Shown piece after piece: positions 1 through 10,591 of a stretch of 64,000 bases of DNA. The DNA is from Magnaporthiopsis rhizophila. Lineage: Eukaryota; Ascomycota; Sordariomycetes; Magnaporthales; Magnaporthaceae. The stretch is taken from contig PYSS01000098.1 of the NCBI GenBank assembly GCA_003049465.1, forward strand, positions 62,001 to 126,000, read 5' to 3'. The notes beneath the pieces were generated by a model. It did no database searches and was not told the DNA's origin. It was given only the letters and a program-made list of their open reading frames with translations. The first letter of the stretch is position 1, and the number at the start of each line of letters is the position of its first letter. The translations under genes were made by a program, and so were the position numbers.

Positions 1-27
1 ACTCCAGTTGGGGGACTCTCGGCAAGC

Positions 28-2837
28 ATGGCAGGAGGCTCGGAAGACACCGGCTCCGTGGCGAGCTTCGAGGACCTCGCTGGCTCGTCACAGCAGGATT
101 CCCTTGTCCGCGCGTTGCCGCAGACGAAGGAAGACGCGGGTGACGAACCGGTTCCAAAGATTCTCTATGTGGTGCAGTATTCCATCGATGGGAAGGTCGT
201 CGACAGTAGGCTGGCCCCGGGTCTCTCCTTTGCTCTAGTGTTGTTGCGCACGGCTGACCGGTGACTTGCACATACAGCACACAAGAGCGACAAGCCGTTC
301 GACGGGCCCGGTAACAATTCCAAATCCGCCGAGGATGGGAAGTCGCCCGTCATCGAGATCCTGACTAAGATCAATTCATCGGCTAGTCGGATCTATCATC
401 ACCGCCCCAGGGGCCCCGGATATCCTCCGCCGCCGCCGGTGTACTCGGATGAGGAGTATGATTCCGACTCTGGAAGCACGAGCAAGCGCGGGACCACCAA
501 GATGATCATCCACTCGAGGCTTCTGAAGGGCGCCTTGCGCGCCGTCGTCGGATACTGGCCGGGCGTCGACTTCATGGCCGAGCGCGTGGTGGTCCGGGCC
601 CCTTACGCCGTCCTGGTCCACCACCGCGCCGCCCTCGCGCGCTTCAGGGACGCACAGCCGGCGAGCCACTCCCCCGAGCAGGTCGCGGAGACGGCGGTGC
701 ACATCGACGTGCTCCTCGGCTTCCTCGCCGACACCCTCGGCGCCAAGATCCGCGAGGAGGAGCAGCGCCACGCGAGGGACCAGCCCTGCGCCACCTTCGA
801 CTGGCTGTGGCTCCTCTACCGGCCGGGCGAGGTGGTCTACGTCAAGAGCAACGGCGTCTGGAACCCCTACATCGCGTCCCGCGTCCAGCTCGACGGCGCC
901 GACCAGGAGAGGCACCCGGACTCGAAGAAGCCCTGGGCCGTCGAGTACTGGAACCTCGGGTTCGACAACGGCCGCATCGAGCGCAGCGCAAAGACGACGT
1001 ACATCGACGAGTACTCTGGCGAGCAGGCCATCAGCACCCTCCCCATCGTTCCCGCCGCGCTGTTCCCTAAGGCGCTCCCGGCCGAGGTGCCCGACGACGG
1101 CGCGGGAGAAACCATGGACGAGAAGCAGGTCAGGCTCGGCAAGCTATACTGGGAGCTCGTCAAGAGCCCGACCTACAAGGAGTACGCCGGCGAGCTGGTC
1201 GATTCGAACGGGCCCCGGGGCAAGCTCTCGAGCAGGGTCGTCGTCGACGCCGAGGGGTTCGAGCGCTTCAGTGACAGAGGGCCCAGGGCGCTGCGGTATA
1301 ACGAAAACACGAGCTTCCTGCCGCCCCCGCCGCCCATGTACGTTCGGGGAGGCCGTCGTCTTCCCGGGCAGCGCGGGGGCAGGGGCCGCAGGCAGAGGTC
1401 GGTGTCGCCGGGCCGCAGGGTCCCGCAGGACCTGCTGCCCTCGTTCGAGGCGCGGTGCGGCTGTCCCAAGTGCGTCTGGGATGCTGCCTCCTCGCCAGGC
1501 AAACCTGGGAGGTTCGCCGACTTCGAGGACCTGGACCCCGTCGTCGATAAGGCGCCGCAGAGCGACCTCTACTATCTGGCTTTGCAGAAGGACATTCCTG
1601 CCTTTATCCTTTCGGAGCGTCGGTGGGGTAAGTAAAATATTCTTGTGATCAGTCTGTCTCGGGAGAAAAAGGGTTTCTGCTGACCAAGAGACATAAAAAA
1701 CGACAACTACAGGCTATGTCCGTGTGGAGTATCTCACCAGCGTAAAGCCTGACCGGGAGGCTTTCAAGCACCTCGTGCTGGACGACGAGGTCAAGCACAC
1801 CGTCAAGACCCTGATCGGCAAGTTTGCCAACGACGGCGGCATGCTGAGCCCATGGCCTCGGGACCTGATCAAGAACAAGGGCGAAGGGCGCATCTTTCTC
1901 TTGCACGGATCCCCTGGGGTAGGTCGTTCCTTTGTCCTATATCTTTTTCTCCCATCTTCTGGAATGTTGCTCACGGTTAACAAAAAATAGGTTGGAAAAA
2001 CCGCCACGTGCGAGGCGGCTGCCGAGATCGCTCAGCGCCCGCTGCTGTGCCTGAAGAGCGGCGACCTCGGCTCGTCCATCAGCGACTGCATCGACCAGAA
2101 CCTTGACCACTTCCTGCAGCTCGGAGAGCGCTACGGTGCCCTGGTCCTGCTCGACGAAGCAGACGTGTACTTGGAGCGGCGCAGAACGTGAGTTGATTCT
2201 TTTCCCACCTTGACCATTCACAGGGAGAAAAAAGAAAATGCTAACACCGACTCATTTTCGTCTTTTCAGGAGCGACATATCCCGCAACAGCCTCGTGTCC
2301 ATCTTCCTGCGCGCGCTCGAGTACTACAAGGGCGTGCTCTTCCTGACCACCAACCGCGTCGCCTCCTTCGACAGCGCCTTCACCAGCCGCATCCACGTGG
2401 CGCTGCACTACCGCCGCCTCAACGACGCCGACCGCGCCACCATCTGGGAGACGTCGTTCGACCGGCTCGAGCGCGACTCCTCGGGCAGCGCCGGCGCCGG
2501 CGCCGCCCGCAGCCCCGTCCAGGTGTCGCTCGCCGCGCGCGAGTTCGCCCGCGAGTCGCGCGAGGTGCTGACCCTGCGCCTCAACGGCCGCCAGATCAAG
2601 AACGCGCTGCAGGTCGCCGTCGCCCTGGCCGAGAGCGAGGCGGATTATGACCGTGACGACGGCGATGATGTCACAAAGGGCCGCCGGGTCGTCGTGTCGG
2701 ACCGCCACATCCGAGCCGTCATCAAGATGAACCAGGGCTTCAAGGACTTTACCAAGGGCCGCGGCGGGTCGGCCGACGATGATAGCGAGGAGGATGACGC
2801 GAGCGAGGCTGTGGCCTCTTCTGGCGAGGATGAGTGA
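28..2837 (+). CDS. AAA+ ATPase family protein, fungal type with long N-terminal region
   Basis: Five exons fit one frame: 28–205, 278–1627, 1713–1918, 1991–2187, 2270–2837 (about 832 aa). The product has a long N-terminal region, an Arg/Gly-rich basic stretch near residues 430–460, a Cys-containing segment (CGCPKC), and then an AAA+ module. Walker A is GSPGVGKT at 575–582, interrupted by intron 3. Walker B is LVLLDEAD at 629–636. A sensor-1-like LFLTTNR and an SRIHVALHY segment follow. The C-terminus is strongly acidic. This layout is that of a large fungal family of AAA ATPases with a DUF7025-like N-terminus, whose substrate is generally unknown. I infer ATP-driven remodelling but cannot name a partner. 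The frame is open over the 27 bases upstream, so a start outside the window cannot be excluded. The family call is firm, the role is not. Confidence 0.85.
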
Positions 2838-3158
2838 GGGTTGAGCGGGGTTTTTGTTAGATGAAAGAAAGGGCTGGTCTGATTTGTTTGTGATGAGAAA
2901 TCTTCCTAAGAGGCTTAGCCCAAAGGAAATAACTGCGTATGTCGTCTCCTTGCAGATAACAATGTCTTGAACTCCTTGGTTACAAACGCCAGCCAGCGAG
3001 GCCAAGATGTGATAAAATGCGGGAGTACTCATACCACTCCATAAAAACCAGCATGTGCATAAAAAACCTCAGTACTCCAACCACTTGGGCAGGTGGTGGA
3101 TATAGCACCTGTGCCGCGGACACAAAAAAAAGCGCAGATATTAAACACTAACAAGAGA
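2838..3158. other. Short convergent intergenic region, nothing recognised
   Basis: The 3' ends of the AAA+ gene and atg6 face each other here. I see only AT-richer DNA suitable for two 3' UTRs, and no coding or structured element. Confidence 0.6.
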
Positions 3159-4730
3159 TCACAAGCTGCTTGCATGGGCCAACAGAAACTTGCAGCACGT
3201 CAGCGTCAGCTTGCAGGCCTTTGTCCAGGCGTCGTCCTGGGCGATGCCGAGCTTGATGCTGACGCCTTGGATGCGGTCGCCCTCGATGCGGTAGGGCAGG
3301 TCGAGCGGGCGGCCCTGGGCGGCGGTCTGGCGCTCGACAAAGGCGCCGAGCTGGCGGACGAGCTCGAGGAAGGCCACCATGGCGGCGTCGAGGCGGCGGT
3401 GCATAAAGGGCAGCAGCGGCATGTCGCCGCCCGACGAGAAGAGCTCGAGCACGTGCTTGCGGGGCGCGGGCGGAGGAGGGCCTACCACACCGGCACCCAC
3501 ACCGGCACCGGCAAGGCGGCTCGAGGACGAAGGGGATGCAACCTCGTAGCGGATGATGCGCGAGGTGGAGCCCATGGGCTGGGGTTCGTAGCCGTCGAAG
3601 CGGTACTGCAGCTTCTCGGCCACGGTCGACACGAGCAGCAGGGCGTGGCCCCAGGCCGCGTTGATCTCGGGCCAGCCGACGGGGCTGGCGTGCAGGCGGC
3701 CGAGGCGGAGGCCGTTGATGGTGGCAAAGGTGCCGTCGTGGCTGATGAGGAAGGTGTCGTTGTAGACGTTTGTGCGCTGCAGGCTCTGGTACAGGCGCGC
3801 GTCGTTGTCGTAGCGCGAGTTGATGCTGTCGCGCTCGTTCTGGAACTCGGCCAGCCGCGACGCGAAGGCGTTGCGCTCGCGCCAGAACTGCTCCTCGTCC
3901 GCGTCCAGCCGCCGCGACTCGTCCTCGAGCCGCAGCACCTCGTCGTCGAGCGCGGCTTTTTCCTCCTCGAGCTCCAGCAGCTCGCGCAGCGCCGCGTCCT
4001 CTTGCCTGCGCGCCTCGGCCAGCGCCGCCTCGTGCGCCCGCAGCTCGTCGTTCGTCGGCGCCTCGGCCTCGAGCCGCTTGAGGAAGGCCACGTACGTGTC
4101 GCGCTCGCGCGCCGCCGACTCGAGCCGCTTCTGCAGGCCCTCGACCAGGATGTCGGTGCACTCGACGCACACGGGGTGGTCGATGTCGGACCGCGCCGAC
4201 AGCACCTCGAACAGCCGCGTCATGCGGCCCATCTCGCGCGACGGCGACGGGTCCAGCTCGTCCTCGGCCGGCTTCGCAGCAGCATCAGCACCGGCCGTCG
4301 CGGACCCCTTGGACGACGGCCGTATGGACGAGGACGGCGCTATCTGCGAGCCCTCGAGAAGGATGAAGGACATGGAGTTGTCGCGGACGCCCGTCTTATC
4401 GGCCCGCACGGCCTGGCCGCCGCTGTAGCGTTTAAAGGTCGGTGGGCCGGCATTCTGCGCGGCGGCTTCCTTGTAGGCCGCGAGCCGGCTCTGGGATCGT
4501 GGACTGGATGGAGACGGCGAGGAAAGGGATTCAGGCAGGTTCGCGTGGGACTGCTGTGATGATGTTGCTGTTTGTTTCGTCAGACGGGACGGGGTATAAA
4601 AGGGGCCAAAGGAGCGGAGGGCAGCAGGGAGCATGCATGACGTACTGACGAGGAGATCGTAGGCGGCGGGGTTTAGGTCCTGCAGAGAGCCGTCAAGCTT
4701 GAGCGGCGTCCGGCATTTTTGACAATACAT
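3159..4730 (-). CDS. atg6: Autophagy protein Atg6 / Vps30 (Beclin 1)
   Basis: Atg6 is the Beclin subunit shared by the Vps34 PI3-kinase complexes that drive autophagosome formation and endosomal sorting. The N-terminus MYCQKCRTPLKLDGSL has the paired cysteines seen in fungal Atg6. A segment SFILLEGSQ follows, then a long coiled coil (about 150–260) and the evolutionarily conserved domain to the end, closing with GVSIKLGIAQDD and an aromatic/basic tail. I place an intron at 4645–4568 (GTACGT…ACAG), joining exon 4730–4646 to 4567–3159 for 497 aa. Reading through is also open, so the intron is inferred from conservation: it removes an insertion after AAYDLLV. An alternative 96-bp intron (4649–4554) also keeps frame. 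The gene is divergent from scm3 and convergent with the AAA+ gene. Atg14, a partner in complex I, is encoded 11 kb away. Confidence 0.93.
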   Translation of the reverse strand: MYCQKCRTPLKLDGSLQDLNPAAYDLLVSTSCMLPAALRSFGPFYTPSRLTKQTATSSQQSHANLPESLSSPSPSSPRSQSRLAAYKEAAAQNAGPPTFKRYSGGQAVRADKTGVRDNSMSFILLEGSQIAPSSSIRPSSKGSATAGADAAAKPAEDELDPSPSREMGRMTRLFEVLSARSDIDHPVCVECTDILVEGLQKRLESAARERDTYVAFLKRLEAEAPTNDELRAHEAALAEARRQEDAALRELLELEEEKAALDDEVLRLEDESRRLDADEEQFWRERNAFASRLAEFQNERDSINSRYDNDARLYQSLQRTNVYNDTFLISHDGTFATINGLRLGRLHASPVGWPEINAAWGHALLLVSTVAEKLQYRFDGYEPQPMGSTSRIIRYEVASPSSSSRLAGAGVGAGVVGPPPPAPRKHVLELFSSGGDMPLLPFMHRRLDAAMVAFLELVRQLGAFVERQTAAQGRPLDLPYRIEGDRIQGVSIKLGIAQDDAWTKACKLTLTCCKFLLAHASSL

Positions 4731-5200
4731 TATCGCCGAGCTTGCCGTTACCGGCTTGGGCTTCGGCGTAAGTGAGGGCCCGAGTCTGGTGGGCAGTCAA
4801 GGGCGGCGTCGATCAGGTTTGCATGTGCATGTAGATGTGATCTGGCTGGTGGCCGTTGGTGGCGTTGATGGCGGAGCTGTCGAATTAGTGGAAGCCGCCC
4901 GCTGCAGCTGACCCCTGCCGCCTGTCCTTCAGGGCCCACCACCCCTCAAGCACTCCCCTGTTGGCGATCAATTGGTTGACGCGCCAACTCGCGACCCACG
5001 CGTAAAGCAGCAGGCATGGGCTGTCGATATTGTTTTGTTTGACGCCCGCTCGTCGCATTCCACCCCTGCCTTGAACCCCCCGCCTAGATGATGTCGCCAT
5101 GGGCAATTGACGAGGACCCGAGCGCCCTCTGAGCTGCGAGAAACGTGGCGATCCAGGAGACACAAATATCCAAGACGCCGCCGAACACCCTCCATCGCCA
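4731..5200. promoter_or_regulatory. Divergent promoter region between atg6 and scm3
   Basis: These 470 bases separate two genes read away from each other, so both promoters must lie here. I see no clear TATA box or repeat. The assignment rests on position only. Confidence 0.5.
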
Positions 5201-8200
5201 ATGGAGCCCCCTACCAAGAGACCCAGGCTCCTTCAGTACCTCGGCCGCGATGGCGACGACGAGCTGGTCGCCCTCGAGGAGGAGGACCTCGCCCCGGAGC
5301 GCCAGCTCGAGATCTCCCGCGATCGCGCCGCCATGTCGCTCAAGTCCAGGATGGAGCTCATCTTCGAGAAGTACGAGCGGGACTTTACCGACATCACCGA
5401 CGAGATCGACCTGCAGACGGGCGAAGTCGTCGTCAACAACGGCCACCTCGACTCCATTTTCGGCTCCAAGTCGAGGCTGATGCTGGCCGATGCCGACGAG
5501 GACGACTCTGACGTTACGGATTTGAACGGCGGTGGCAGTGACGATGAGGAGGAAGAAGACGACGGCGAGGAAGAGGACGAGAGTGTGGATGAGGAGCAAC
5601 AAGAAGCCGGCAGCGAGGAGCAGGAGACGGCGCAAAGAGGGGTCCCAGCCGCCGCTGTTCCCGTCGATCCCGACGAAACAAGAAGGCCGGTCGAAACAAC
5701 ACCAGATATAGCACACAAAATGCCCGGGCTTCTCACGCCTCAGCCACCTTTCCTCGGACTCGCCCCCGTCGCCGCCTGGGCAGGAGCACCACAGAGCCTC
5801 ATCTCGAAAATCAACGAGCTGCTTAGCGCAGCAACTGGCGGCGGCCAGGCCCTGCAGCAGTCCACGGCACCGTTAGACCTCCTCAGCATGACCAACCACA
5901 CCGTCGAGTCCGCCTGGCGGGTTCCCGCCCTACCGACCGGCCCCGTGGCTCCGGTCCAGCCTACACCAGGCGGCCACGCCGGCTCCATCCGGAAGCGGAG
6001 CACGATGCCCCTGAAATCCTTGATGCGCAAGGTTATGGCCGAAGCCGATTCAGAGGATGAGATTCAGAGCTCGTTCAAGGGGGCCCGGGAAAAGGCTGCG
6101 GCGCCGCCGAGCCAGGTCTCGCTGCCGGCATGTGAGCCCGGGGACACTCTATCGGCCCAGGTGCCAAAGCCACCGGAACCTCGAGCCCAGTCCTTGCCCG
6201 GACCTAGACCACAGCCAGAGGCGGCTTCTTCGGGCTTCGTCGAGAAACAGCAGGCGTCATTTCTGTCCACTCCGCCAGACACATCGGGCTCAGAAGCTGG
6301 ACCCCAACTAAGACCTCATCCCGCCTTGAGGTCTGCTTCCAGGGTTCCCAGATCAAGGAAACGCCGCGCCTCTGGTCCGGCTAGCTCGGGGAATTCCACG
6401 CCTATCACCTCCTCTGCTCGGCAGGAAGCTTGTGTTCCGCCACAGCCAGTCGATGAAGGCTCCTATAAAACGTTGGCGCCGCCCAAACCTGGCGGCGAGG
6501 GCAGCTTAGCATATGACGCTGCACCAACACAGCTTCCCAAAGTCGGTGGCGATATTGTAATCTACATCGTGGACGAGGGACTTCGACAACTGAAGCTGCA
6601 GACATCCACAACCGGGGAAGTGGAAAGTTCGAGGGGAGAAGAGAAACAGTCAAAGCCCCGAAATCCCAGCCGGCGACCAAGGGGACGCCCCCGGAAGACG
6701 GTTCGGGACGAGACGGGGACGCAACCGACCGAGGTTAAAGACACTTCTCAGCCAGTGGAGGGTCTGGTGCCTTCAATGAGCACAGAGGCCGGAAGCGACG
6801 AGGTGTCGGCCGACGATACAGCGCAGGCTGAGCCAGCCCAATCCGTCCCTCAGCCTTCTGCAGTGTCCCCAACCCACCAGGGTGAGGGAGCTAGGGAGGA
6901 GCTGGACAAGGCCGCCGACGGTGTGTGCTCTCCGAATTCCGTTGATTCCTCCCGTGCCTCGCACAATGACCAAGGCAACGGCTGGATCGCCGGGAAGAGC
7001 CATGCTGGCAGATCGAGGGGGCGTCAGCCACGCGCATCATCGAGAGCCCGAGCGCCCCGGGAAGTTTCCGGCAACCGGAGTGCTACCATCAGCAGCAGCC
7101 TGCGACTTGATGTTGCATCCGCTATGACGGCCAAACAAGCATCTGCCGGACTGCCTTCACCTGCAGAAACATCGGACGAGCCGCCTTCCTCAGACGAGGT
7201 GCCAGCGCCCGAGGAGCATCCATCTCCGGCAGACACAGAACCTGCCGGAAACCCACCTCGGGAAGAGGAGCGGCACATAGATGAGGATAAGGATGGGGAT
7301 GAGGAGGAAGACGCGCTGGGCGAAGACCCGCCTGTCAATAACGAGAGCGACACTGAAGAGGCACCAACTCAATCCAGCCCAGGCGACCTCTGGAGCAAAG
7401 CCAAATGCCGCCGCCCCCTCGGGTTAGGACGCCGTTCTGAAGCCGGCTCGACAGCGCCAGACAGCTTGAGCAGCGACTTTGGGCTTGCTGGCTCGTCAGA
7501 GCTGTCACCCATTCATGTCGACTCTGAGAGCGACGAGGCCGAGGAAGGCGAAAAAGAAGGAGTAGACTCGGTCGCGATGTGCGCCGCCGCAAGCCGGAGA
7601 TGGGCACCTGCGCGGCGCGCAAGACCTCGCGTGCGAGCAGATACAGACAGCAGAAGCCGGGAAGCATCCTCGCCCGACCATCACAGTCGAGATGGCGCCC
7701 GCGCCCGACTCCCCTCACAACCAGAATCAGCACGCGACGTGCCCGAAACCGAAGCAGAAGCAGAAGCAGCAGTCGCAGCGTCGTCACCCCCGAGCCTAGC
7801 AGCCATGCAACACGGCCCGGCGGGAAGCCTCACCTCCGAGATGACAGACACGCCGTCTCGAAGGCCGCGGTCGCGTCACCGATACCACCACCAGCAGCAC
7901 CGCTCGACATCCCCGCTCATCTCGCTCATCTACGACTCGGACGAGGACGAGCTGTCGTCCATCTACTTCTCGTCGCCTGGCGGCAGCGTGCGCGGCGTCG
8001 TCAGCAACAGCAAAAGCGAGAGCAGCAACGCCGCCGCCGCCGATGCTACCGCAGTCCGCAGCACCGCCTCGCTCTTCAACATCAGCACCACGACCAAATT
8101 CCCCTGGTCCTCGTCGTCGACAACGACAACCCCATCCTCGTTCCTACAGAGCCACCGCCGTCGCTCGTTCGCCGCCGCCGCCGTCACCAGGGCCAGCGGC

Positions 8201-8485
8201 GGCGGCGGATGCGGAGGTGGAGCCGCGGGCGGCAACACGTCTCCCACAAACAAGAACCTGCGCCGCCGCCTGTTCATGACCAAGGCCTCGTCATCGGCGT
8301 CCGCATCGCCCGAGACGAGGGCAGCCGCCAGCCTCGGGGGCAGCGGCGGCGGCAGCTCCTCGTCGCGGTCGTCCACGGTCCCGGCCGGCTCCGTCATCCG
8401 CACCCCCGGCGGCTCCAAGCGGCGGTGCGGCCAGGACGGGTTCCGGTGCGACAGGGATTTTTGCTTCTTTTGCCTAGCCGGATAA
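5201..8485 (+). CDS. scm3: Centromere protein Scm3 (HJURP-type CENP-A chaperone), large fungal form
   Basis: Scm3 deposits the centromeric histone H3 variant (CENP-A/CenH3) and localises to kinetochores. A single uninterrupted frame encodes 1,094 aa. The Scm3 domain is at residues about 34–92, with the hallmark IFEKYERDFTDITDEIDL (54–71) followed by QTGEVVVNNGHL (72–83). The rest is low-complexity: acidic blocks at about 100–130 and 700–730, Ser/Pro-rich linkers, and an AT-hook-like PRGRPRK near residue 494. The C-terminus has four closely spaced cysteines (CGQDGFRCDRDFCFFC), a possible metal-binding knuckle. Yeast Scm3 is far shorter, so this is the expanded filamentous-fungal form. The start chosen gives a basic N-terminus (MEPPTKRPRL) like relatives. 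The gene is convergent with CK2. The domain call is from memory of the motif. Confidence 0.85.
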   Translation: MEPPTKRPRLLQYLGRDGDDELVALEEEDLAPERQLEISRDRAAMSLKSRMELIFEKYERDFTDITDEIDLQTGEVVVNNGHLDSIFGSKSRLMLADADEDDSDVTDLNGGGSDDEEEEDDGEEEDESVDEEQQEAGSEEQETAQRGVPAAAVPVDPDETRRPVETTPDIAHKMPGLLTPQPPFLGLAPVAAWAGAPQSLISKINELLSAATGGGQALQQSTAPLDLLSMTNHTVESAWRVPALPTGPVAPVQPTPGGHAGSIRKRSTMPLKSLMRKVMAEADSEDEIQSSFKGAREKAAAPPSQVSLPACEPGDTLSAQVPKPPEPRAQSLPGPRPQPEAASSGFVEKQQASFLSTPPDTSGSEAGPQLRPHPALRSASRVPRSRKRRASGPASSGNSTPITSSARQEACVPPQPVDEGSYKTLAPPKPGGEGSLAYDAAPTQLPKVGGDIVIYIVDEGLRQLKLQTSTTGEVESSRGEEKQSKPRNPSRRPRGRPRKTVRDETGTQPTEVKDTSQPVEGLVPSMSTEAGSDEVSADDTAQAEPAQSVPQPSAVSPTHQGEGAREELDKAADGVCSPNSVDSSRASHNDQGNGWIAGKSHAGRSRGRQPRASSRARAPREVSGNRSATISSSLRLDVASAMTAKQASAGLPSPAETSDEPPSSDEVPAPEEHPSPADTEPAGNPPREEERHIDEDKDGDEEEDALGEDPPVNNESDTEEAPTQSSPGDLWSKAKCRRPLGLGRRSEAGSTAPDSLSSDFGLAGSSELSPIHVDSESDEAEEGEKEGVDSVAMCAAASRRWAPARRARPRVRADTDSRSREASSPDHHSRDGARARLPSQPESARDVPETEAEAEAAVAASSPPSLAAMQHGPAGSLTSEMTDTPSRRPRSRHRYHHQQHRSTSPLISLIYDSDEDELSSIYFSSPGGSVRGVVSNSKSESSNAAAADATAVRSTASLFNISTTTKFPWSSSSTTTTPSSFLQSHRRRSFAAAAVTRASGGGGCGGGAAGGNTSPTNKNLRRRLFMTKASSSASASPETRAAASLGGSGGGSSSSRSSTVPAGSVIRTPGGSKRRCGQDGFRCDRDFCFFCLAG

Positions 8486-9147
8486 AAAGAGCTAGTCAGG
8501 TCAATAGATATTATGCTAGTCGATGCCATATACACAGCTATCGGTAGTAGGAACAAATTACTCTCGTTCTCTTACTGCCTTTGCCTAGGTATCTAGGTAC
8601 TTGTGAAATGCCCGGTATGGACCAGGGTTAAGGAGCTTGGACGAGGTACTATCAACCACCAAGCGGGAGCTTGCATGAACTGCTGCTACCCTTCCACCCG
8701 TCCAAGCACAGTAGAAGACATCCATTCCGCTCAAGGTAGGTCCAGGTCCTCAAAGACCGCGTCCAGCAAACGAACAGGAGGAAAGTTGGGAACAAAAAAG
8801 GCATCAGATTGTCAATTGGATTGCACCGCAGGCAGGAAAAACAGTCATGTGACCAGTCATGTCATCAAAAGCAAAAAACCGGGACTCCGGGCATCATTCG
8901 AACATTTGAATGCCGACGCCCCATGCAAAATGGATAAAAATATAACGTCATGTCAAGGGGGTGGTTGGTTTGGTTTGTGGACGGCGTTCGAGGAGAAGGG
9001 GTATCTCGAAGAAAGTTCTCCGCTCCTTGAGAGTCCTTGGCGAGAAGCATTAAGCGGGAACGACAAGGGAAGAGCATTTGGAAACAAAATGAACATGGAG
9101 CGTCGTTTGGGTGACGACGGAAAACAAGACAAAAATAATCCATATTT
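8486..9147. other. Convergent intergenic region between scm3 and CK2
   Basis: These 660 bases hold the two 3' UTRs. Small frames are present but show no conserved motif or plausible splice structure. No RNA gene is seen. Confidence 0.55.
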
Positions 9148-10591
9148 TTAGATGCTTGTCGAGTTGCTGCCGGTGCCTCCTTGGGAGAGCAGCTGCTCCA
9201 GAATGCCCTCGTTGCGCACCGGGTCAAAGTAGGGGTGCGCCATGGCCTCCTTAGCCGTGAGACGCTCCTGCGAGTGGACAAGGTCGGTCGGTTAGCCGGG
9301 CAGGCAGTCAAGTCAGAAGGAAACGAGACGGTCGGAAAAAAAAAAAAAAAAAAACTCACCATGTGGTCATATCTAAGTAGCTTGTCAAGAAAGTCAATGG
9401 CCTCATTGCTGACGAACCTCTGATTCTCGGCGTTGACAAAGCTGTGCCACGGCTTCTTCTGAAAGCGGCCCAGGATGTCGTCGTACTGGGCGTCCAGCTC
9501 AATCTCGTACTTGTCGAGGTAGTCGAAAAGGTCGTCGGTACCGAGCACTTTTGCGATCTTGACCAGCTGGTCCGAGTTGCTGTTGCCGTGGAAGAAGGGC
9601 TCCTTGCGGAAGATCATGGACGCGAACATGGCGCCCAGGCTCCACATGTCGAGCGAGTAGTCGTACTCCTGGTAGTCCACCAGGAGCTCGGGGCCCTTGA
9701 AGTAGCGCGACGCCACCCGCACGTTGTATTCGGTGCCCGGGTGATAGAACTCGGCCAAGCCCCAGTCGATCAGGCGCAGCTTGCGGTTCTCATGGTCGAT
9801 CATAACGTTATGAGGCTTGACGTCGCGGTGCATGATGCCCTTGCTGTGGCAGAAGTCGAGCGCCTTGAGCAGCTCCAGGATGTAGTATCGCACATCGATG
9901 TCGTTGAACTTGGGGTACAGCGTCCGGAAGTCCGTGTTGTTGATGTACTCGAAGATGAGGGACGGCGTCTTGCTCTGTTTGCGGCGCAACATCGCTTCCG
10001 GGTCAGAACGAACACACACAGCATAGCGATGTAGCTGGGCGCAGCAGGAGTGGCGGTTGGGGGTCAACGAACCATTGAGTCCCGCACGACATCCAGAAGT
10101 GCCACAACATTGGGGCCGCCGGCCAGGTTCTGCAGGATCTTGATCTCTCGCTTGATCTTCTTCTTCTTGACCGGCTTCAGCACCTTGATGACGCACTTTT
10201 GGTAGTTGACCACATTGATGCCCTCAAAGACCTCGGAGTATTTGCCTCGACCTGTTGCAGTTCGCGGACGTCAGTCGGTTGCTCGGCCGGCTGGCGGGGG
10301 CGCGTGAGAGAGAGCTAGTTTAGCGGGACGTACCGATCTTGCGGACAACCTCGTAGTTCTCGAGGACTCCCCAGCCTGAAAAGCGAATCCAAACAGGGTC
10401 AGCAAAAGATAATCAATCCATCGCAAGGATCAGAAACAAACAGACAGACGATCTGGCCCCGAGAAGCGGCAAACAACCAGGTCGGAAGGGGAGGGGCGCA
10501 GGCAGGAGGGAGGCTCACTGATGTTGACGCTGTCATACTCCCAGTAGCTCCGGGGCATGTTCTGGTTGACATCTGCGTAGACGCGCGCCAT
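9148..10591 (-). CDS. cka1: Casein kinase II catalytic (alpha) subunit
   Basis: CK2 alpha is a constitutively active Ser/Thr kinase preferring acidic sites. Five exons join cleanly to 342 aa, the usual family length: 10591–10519, 10375–10334, 10251–10073, 9974–9360, 9267–9148. The N-terminus is MARVYADVNQNMPRSYWEY. The glycine loop is split over exons 2 and 3 (IGRGKYSEVFEG). The basic cluster KPVKKKKIKREIKIL is typical of CK2. The catalytic loop is HRDVKPHNVM, and the magnesium loop is DWG instead of DFG, which is diagnostic. GTEYNVRVASRYFKGPELL forms the activation segment. Intron 4 begins with a donor GTGAGT followed at once by a long T run on the coding strand. Intron 3 uses the less usual donor GTTCGT. 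Identification is very secure. Confidence 0.97.

Noticed and set aside
3093..4559. 488-codon plus-strand open frame opposite atg6
   Set aside because: It mirrors the GC-biased atg6 codons, with composition typical of antisense (Ala/Arg/Val/Leu-rich). Atg6 is unmistakable on the other strand.
7579..8547. 322-codon plus-strand frame overlapping the end of scm3
   Set aside because: It is an Arg/Gln/Pro-rich alternative frame of a Ser/Ala-rich low-complexity region, with no conserved motif.
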